DNA from: Bacteroides faecis MAJ27
GTDB taxonomy: Bacteria; Bacteroidota; Bacteroidia; Bacteroidales; Bacteroidaceae
Direction of reading: 5' to 3'
Assembly (NCBI RefSeq): GCF_900106755.1
Contig: NZ_FNNN01000026.1
Location: forward strand, 1 to 64,000
DNA: 64,000 nucleotides
A program made the position numbers and the translations under genes. The notes below the pieces were generated by a model that was not told the DNA's origin, did no database searches, and worked only from the letters and a program-made list of their open reading frames with translations. Below, piece after piece: positions 60,300 to 64,000 of this stretch (its first letter is position 1; each line of letters begins with the position of its first letter).

Positions 60300-62999
60300 A
60301 TGAAGCATTATTTGGGAATAGACATAGGAGGTACACATATAAAAGGTGGAGTCGTCGATCCGCTAACAAACAGCATTTACCAAAACATAATATCTCACGA
60401 AGAATTGACAGTTACAGATTCAACATCAAGCATCATTACGAAAATCCATAAGGTTATTGCTGATATTCAAACACGTACGTCGTTATCAGAATTAAACGGA
60501 ATCGGCATAGCTATACCTGGACCATGTGACTACTCCAAAGGAATAGTTTCCATTTATGGTGTACCCAAATTCCAGTCACTTTTTGGGCTCAACCTTAAAG
60601 AAGAAATAAAAAAAGAATCACATCTGAATACTTTGTTCATAAATGACGCTTCTGCATATGCCTTAGGGGAATATTATGCAGGAGCAGCAAAAGATGCTAA
60701 TAGAAGTATCATAGTTACAATCGGCACCGGACTTGGAAGCACATTTCTTGAAAACGACACTGTTTTAAACGAACAGACAGAAGGTATACCAGAACATGGC
60801 TATCTTTACAACATTCCTTATCAAGATGGGATAGCAGATGACTATTTCTCGACAAGGTGGTTTGTAAACACCTGGAATACACAATTTTCAAATAAAAAAG
60901 TATCCGGTGTAAAAGAGATTGCCTTGTATGCTTTAGCTGGAGACCGAAATGCACATTCATTATTTAAAAAATTCGCTTCAAACTTCGTAGAATTCATCAC
61001 TCCGTTCCTCCAAAAGTTTAAACCGGAGAAATTAATTATAGGAGGAAATATAGCAAAGGCTTCCGATTTCTTTCTAAGCAACATTCAATCTCAATTAGAG
61101 AAACTTAATTTAATTACTAAAATAGATATCTGTAAATTATGGGATATATCCCCATTAATAGGATCAGCTATTCACACAAGCATTATACTTGAAAACATGG
61201 AAAATATCAAAGAAAAAAGACATACTGAACAATTTATTGCCCCTACAAATTCCACTCCCACTTCTTCAGGAGAATATGATATTTATCCGGCATTCCCGTT
61301 AGGAAAAAGCAAAATCGAGAAAGGTATTAATCAATTAGCTAACTGGATAGAAAAACATTCTCAAATAAAAATTGATGGTTATGCCGGAGTCTTTTGGGAT
61401 GAATTAATTATTAAATTAGGAGAAGAATTAAGAAGAAGAGGAAAGAATGTGCGATTCTTTCATGCCAGTGCAGCAATGAAAGATCCACATACTATTGAAA
61501 AAATGATCGCTCCTTATCTGGGAGGAGACAATCCATTATTCGGCACCATAACTGATAAAAACCTGATGGACTGGTTTGATAAAAATAAGCTTAGTGCTAT
61601 CCAGCCTGATCCGGAGGCAGACTTGAATATATTCATTGGCATAGGGGCAGCCCTCTCTCCATGGCAAGCTCCACTAATTTATATAGATGTTCCTAAAAAT
61701 GAAATTCAATTCAGAATGCGTGCCGGAGTTATCTATAATTTAGGATTAGATTACCGGAAAGACAATCAGCAGGCCTACAAACAATTATACTTTGTTGACT
61801 GGATTGTCCTGAACAAGCATAAAAAGCAATACCTTCCTTCAATTAACCTTCTTATTGACGGACAAAGAGAATGGGATGAACTATTAATGATTTCAGGAAA
61901 TGATTTACGAGAAGGGTTGAATAAAATGAGCCATAATTTTTTCAGAGTTCGCCCTTGGTTTGAACCCGGTGCTTGGGGAGGACAATGGATGAAAAATCAT
62001 ATTCAGGGATTAAATAAAGAAGTAGCTAATCTCGCATGGTCTTTTGAATTGATGGTACTCGAAAACGGACTAATGTTCGAAAGCGACGGATATCGGCTTG
62101 AAGTATCTTTCGATTTTCTCATGTATAGCGATTATCAGAATATATTAGGAGAATGTGCCGAAACATTTAAGTATAACTTCCCTATACGTTTCGACTTTTT
62201 AGATACCTTTGACGGTGATAATCTCTCCATCCAGTGCCACCCACGTCCTCGATATATACGAGAACACTTTAATATGCCATTCACTCAAGACGAAACATAT
62301 TACATATTAGACTGCAAAAACTCGCCTTGCGTATATTTAGGCTTTCAAGATAATATTATTCCTGAAAAATTCCAATACGCTCTAGAAGAAAGTCAACAAA
62401 AGGCCCAAAAGGTAGATATTGAAGAATTTGTCCAAAAACACCAAGCTAAAAAGCATGATTTTTTTCTTATTCCTAATGGAACCATACATGCTTCTGGAAA
62501 AGATTGCCTGGTACTGGAGATAAGTAGTGCACCCTATATTTTTACATTCAAAATGTATGACTGGATACGTTTAGGATTGGACGGCAAACCACGTCCTTTA
62601 AACATACAGCACGGAATGAACAATCTATATTTTGACAGAAAAGGAGAAAAAGTTGTTCAAGAACTGATTTGTCATCCATGTGTTATGGAAGAAAACCAGG
62701 AATGTACCATAGAACATTTGTCTACCCACAAAGAGCATTTTTATGATGTATACCGTTATACTATCAAAAATCGCATTCAAATGAAAACCGAAAATAAATG
62801 TCATGTATGTATGGTCGTAGAGGGGGATTCCATTTATGTAGAAACAGAGGAAGGCATGAAACAACGTTTTAACTACGCAGAGACTTTTGTTATCCCAGCT
62901 GCAGCTAAATCCTATACAATTATAAATGAAAATCCTGATAAAGAAGTTATGCTAGTAAAAGCCTTTGTTAAAGAAAATGTTACATTGAATCCATATTAG
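60300..62999 (+). CDS. ROK kinase fused to mannose-6-phosphate isomerase
   Basis: An 899-residue fusion. Residues 1-300 are a ROK sugar kinase (LGIDIGGTHIKGGVVD phosphate loop, GIAIPGP, FINDASAYALGEYYAGA with the catalytic aspartate, VTIGTGLGSTF); the usual Cys-rich zinc motif is absent. Residues about 340-480 resemble a uridine-kinase-like domain (KIDGYAGVFWDELIIKLGEELRRRGKNVRFF) without its P-loop. From about 530 a class I mannose-6-phosphate isomerase follows (FEPGAWGGQWM, IQCHPRPRYI, FFLIPNGTIHASG, LEISSAPY). The fusion could phosphorylate mannose and isomerise it to fructose-6-phosphate. A GH92 gene follows. Confidence 0.88.
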   Translation: MKHYLGIDIGGTHIKGGVVDPLTNSIYQNIISHEELTVTDSTSSIITKIHKVIADIQTRTSLSELNGIGIAIPGPCDYSKGIVSIYGVPKFQSLFGLNLKEEIKKESHLNTLFINDASAYALGEYYAGAAKDANRSIIVTIGTGLGSTFLENDTVLNEQTEGIPEHGYLYNIPYQDGIADDYFSTRWFVNTWNTQFSNKKVSGVKEIALYALAGDRNAHSLFKKFASNFVEFITPFLQKFKPEKLIIGGNIAKASDFFLSNIQSQLEKLNLITKIDICKLWDISPLIGSAIHTSIILENMENIKEKRHTEQFIAPTNSTPTSSGEYDIYPAFPLGKSKIEKGINQLANWIEKHSQIKIDGYAGVFWDELIIKLGEELRRRGKNVRFFHASAAMKDPHTIEKMIAPYLGGDNPLFGTITDKNLMDWFDKNKLSAIQPDPEADLNIFIGIGAALSPWQAPLIYIDVPKNEIQFRMRAGVIYNLGLDYRKDNQQAYKQLYFVDWIVLNKHKKQYLPSINLLIDGQREWDELLMISGNDLREGLNKMSHNFFRVRPWFEPGAWGGQWMKNHIQGLNKEVANLAWSFELMVLENGLMFESDGYRLEVSFDFLMYSDYQNILGECAETFKYNFPIRFDFLDTFDGDNLSIQCHPRPRYIREHFNMPFTQDETYYILDCKNSPCVYLGFQDNIIPEKFQYALEESQQKAQKVDIEEFVQKHQAKKHDFFLIPNGTIHASGKDCLVLEISSAPYIFTFKMYDWIRLGLDGKPRPLNIQHGMNNLYFDRKGEKVVQELICHPCVMEENQECTIEHLSTHKEHFYDVYRYTIKNRIQMKTENKCHVCMVVEGDSIYVETEEGMKQRFNYAETFVIPAAAKSYTIINENPDKEVMLVKAFVKENVTLNPY

Positions 63000-63015
63000 A
63001 CTTAATTTAACTCCC

Positions 63016-64000
63016 ATGAAACAAGTCATCTTACAAATGATCCTTTTCACTTGTTGCATTGCAAATTTATATTCGCAGCAACACACAATCTGGCAGCTAG
63101 GCAGAAAAGACCTTTCATCTGAGGAATTCGCCTTAGCACCGGATGGAAAAGACAAATTTATAATCTCCGGCTTTGGGGATAATAAATTTGTCTTTTATGC
63201 AGGAGAAAACATATCGGCTGATTTTCCATACATTATACCGGGACCAACAGCAGAATGGGCAGGTTTTTCCTACTGGGCAGGGCAGTGCAGAATACAACTT
63301 CCTATTTTAATGAAGCTATCCAATGTTAATATTCAAGATAAATACCAATGTGATATTTTTATAGCTAATATGGAATATGAGCCTGAGATGTTCTTAAGAC
63401 TGGAAGTTAATGGAAAGAGCTATGACTCTCCTATAAAACCAGACACTAAACAGCTAACATATTCAATACAGCCCGGAGACCTGAAAGAAGGATACAACAA
63501 GATTATAATGCAGTTATTCAACAGCAAATCTCTAACTTTTGACGCCATTCATCTAAATGGGCCTCAACAGACACAAATCGAGAAGATAGGTGACATACCT
63601 ATTATTTCAATGAAAATGGCAGATTATGAATTGAAACAAGGAAAAGCAAAGACTCAACCTCTTCTACTGAAAACTATAGCTAAAAAATCCGGAATACTGA
63701 AAATACAAATCAACCAAAAGGAGATATTCAAACAAGTAGAAGAAGGGGAGAATATCTACGAAATTCCAACCGGAAAGATTAAAGAGCAGTCTAAAATCAA
63801 AGTTAAAATATCAACAGAAGGACAAACAGTAGCAACTCAAGAATTTATCCGTAGTACCCAGCAACTACGCAGATCAATTGATTATGTTGACCAGTTTGCC
63901 GGTTCCAGCGGTTCACGATGGATGATAGGACCCGGTCCATGGATGCCATTTGGAATGGTAAAACTTATGCCCGATAACGAAGATGCCCATTGGAAAGCAG
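63016..64000 (+). CDS. GH92 alpha-mannosidase-like protein, 5' part only
   Basis: An open frame from ATG 63016 that runs off the window; 328 codons are visible. A signal peptide (MKQVILQMILFTCCIANLYS) is followed by a beta-sandwich domain (about residues 25-280) resembling the PL4-type domain III. At about 289-325 the GH92 start appears (YVDQFAGSSGSRWMIGPGP and WMPFGMVKLMPDNEDA), which in GH92 enzymes holds the first active-site residues. GH92 enzymes remove alpha-mannose from glycans with calcium. The N-terminal sandwich is not the usual GH92 start, so the architecture may be unusual. It starts 16 bp after the fusion gene. Confidence 0.82.
   Translation, partial: MKQVILQMILFTCCIANLYSQQHTIWQLGRKDLSSEEFALAPDGKDKFIISGFGDNKFVFYAGENISADFPYIIPGPTAEWAGFSYWAGQCRIQLPILMKLSNVNIQDKYQCDIFIANMEYEPEMFLRLEVNGKSYDSPIKPDTKQLTYSIQPGDLKEGYNKIIMQLFNSKSLTFDAIHLNGPQQTQIEKIGDIPIISMKMADYELKQGKAKTQPLLLKTIAKKSGILKIQINQKEIFKQVEEGENIYEIPTGKIKEQSKIKVKISTEGQTVATQEFIRSTQQLRRSIDYVDQFAGSSGSRWMIGPGPWMPFGMVKLMPDNEDAHWKA

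Overview
The window comes from a Bacteroides chromosome, most like B. thetaiotaomicron and its close relatives. This rests on recognition and was not searched. The signs are the Bacteroidota promoter element (TAnnTTTG, sometimes with TTTG 18-20 bases upstream), lipoproteins with acidic residues just after the lipobox cysteine (a surface-export signal in this phylum), PCMD, DUF4465, DUF5074 and GH92 families, MutA/MutB methylmalonyl-CoA mutase, and TonB-dependent uptake of vitamin B12. I see no insertion sequence, tRNA, rRNA or CRISPR array.

Layout. 1-3.5 kb: a cut Tat-signal gene, a Gfo/Idh/MocA oxidoreductase, an acyltransferase-3 membrane protein, a nucleosidase and a DUF454 protein. 3.6-9.7 kb: queD-queE (queuosine precursor), lutABC (lactate oxidation), a pyridoxamine-kinase-like gene and a DUF418 membrane protein. 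9.7-11.1 kb: non-coding DNA with a 595-bp element bounded by 119-bp inverted repeats. 11.1-17.9 kb (minus strand): ilvD-ilvB-ilvN, an acyl-ACP thioesterase, a beta-barrel protein and ilvC, preceded by a leader peptide and attenuator. 18-31 kb: slyD, cyuA, envelope proteins, aroC, an M20 dipeptidase, DUF5694, an FGE-like protein and topB.

31-57.4 kb is mainly a cobalamin region. It holds the B12-dependent mutase MutAB with a divergent AspT/YidE-type transporter; cobQ and a cytidylate-kinase-like gene; a minus-strand uptake operon (BtuH-like DUF4465, a PKD lipoprotein, a leucine-rich-repeat-like lipoprotein, BtuG-like propeller, BtuB-like receptor); btuFCD; a second AspT/YidE-type transporter; cobO; a DUF2284 gene; and a DUF4988/propeller lipoprotein. 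Three cobalamin riboswitches lie at about 47.8, 51.7 and 55.1 kb; the first and third share nearly the same terminator sequence. Surface lipoproteins would capture B12, BtuB would move it across the outer membrane, BtuFCD across the inner membrane, CobO would adenosylate it, and MutAB would use it for succinate-propionate interconversion.

57.4-64 kb: a MATE exporter, a Crp-family regulator, then an AT-richer mannoside-type locus: a GntR/UTRA regulator, a ROK-kinase/mannose-6-phosphate-isomerase fusion, and the first part of a GH92 alpha-mannosidase cut by the window end.

The clearest regulatory find is the ilv attenuator. A 25-residue leader peptide with 12 branched-chain residues has a stop codon inside a 10-base antiterminator arm, and that arm is exactly complementary to part of the following terminator stem. 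Other points of interest are the inverted-repeat element, four intergenic arrays of short words in alternating orientation, a 33-codon reading frame between a B12 riboswitch and a terminator, and two genes with identical promoter-to-ATG spacing that suggests leaderless mRNAs.
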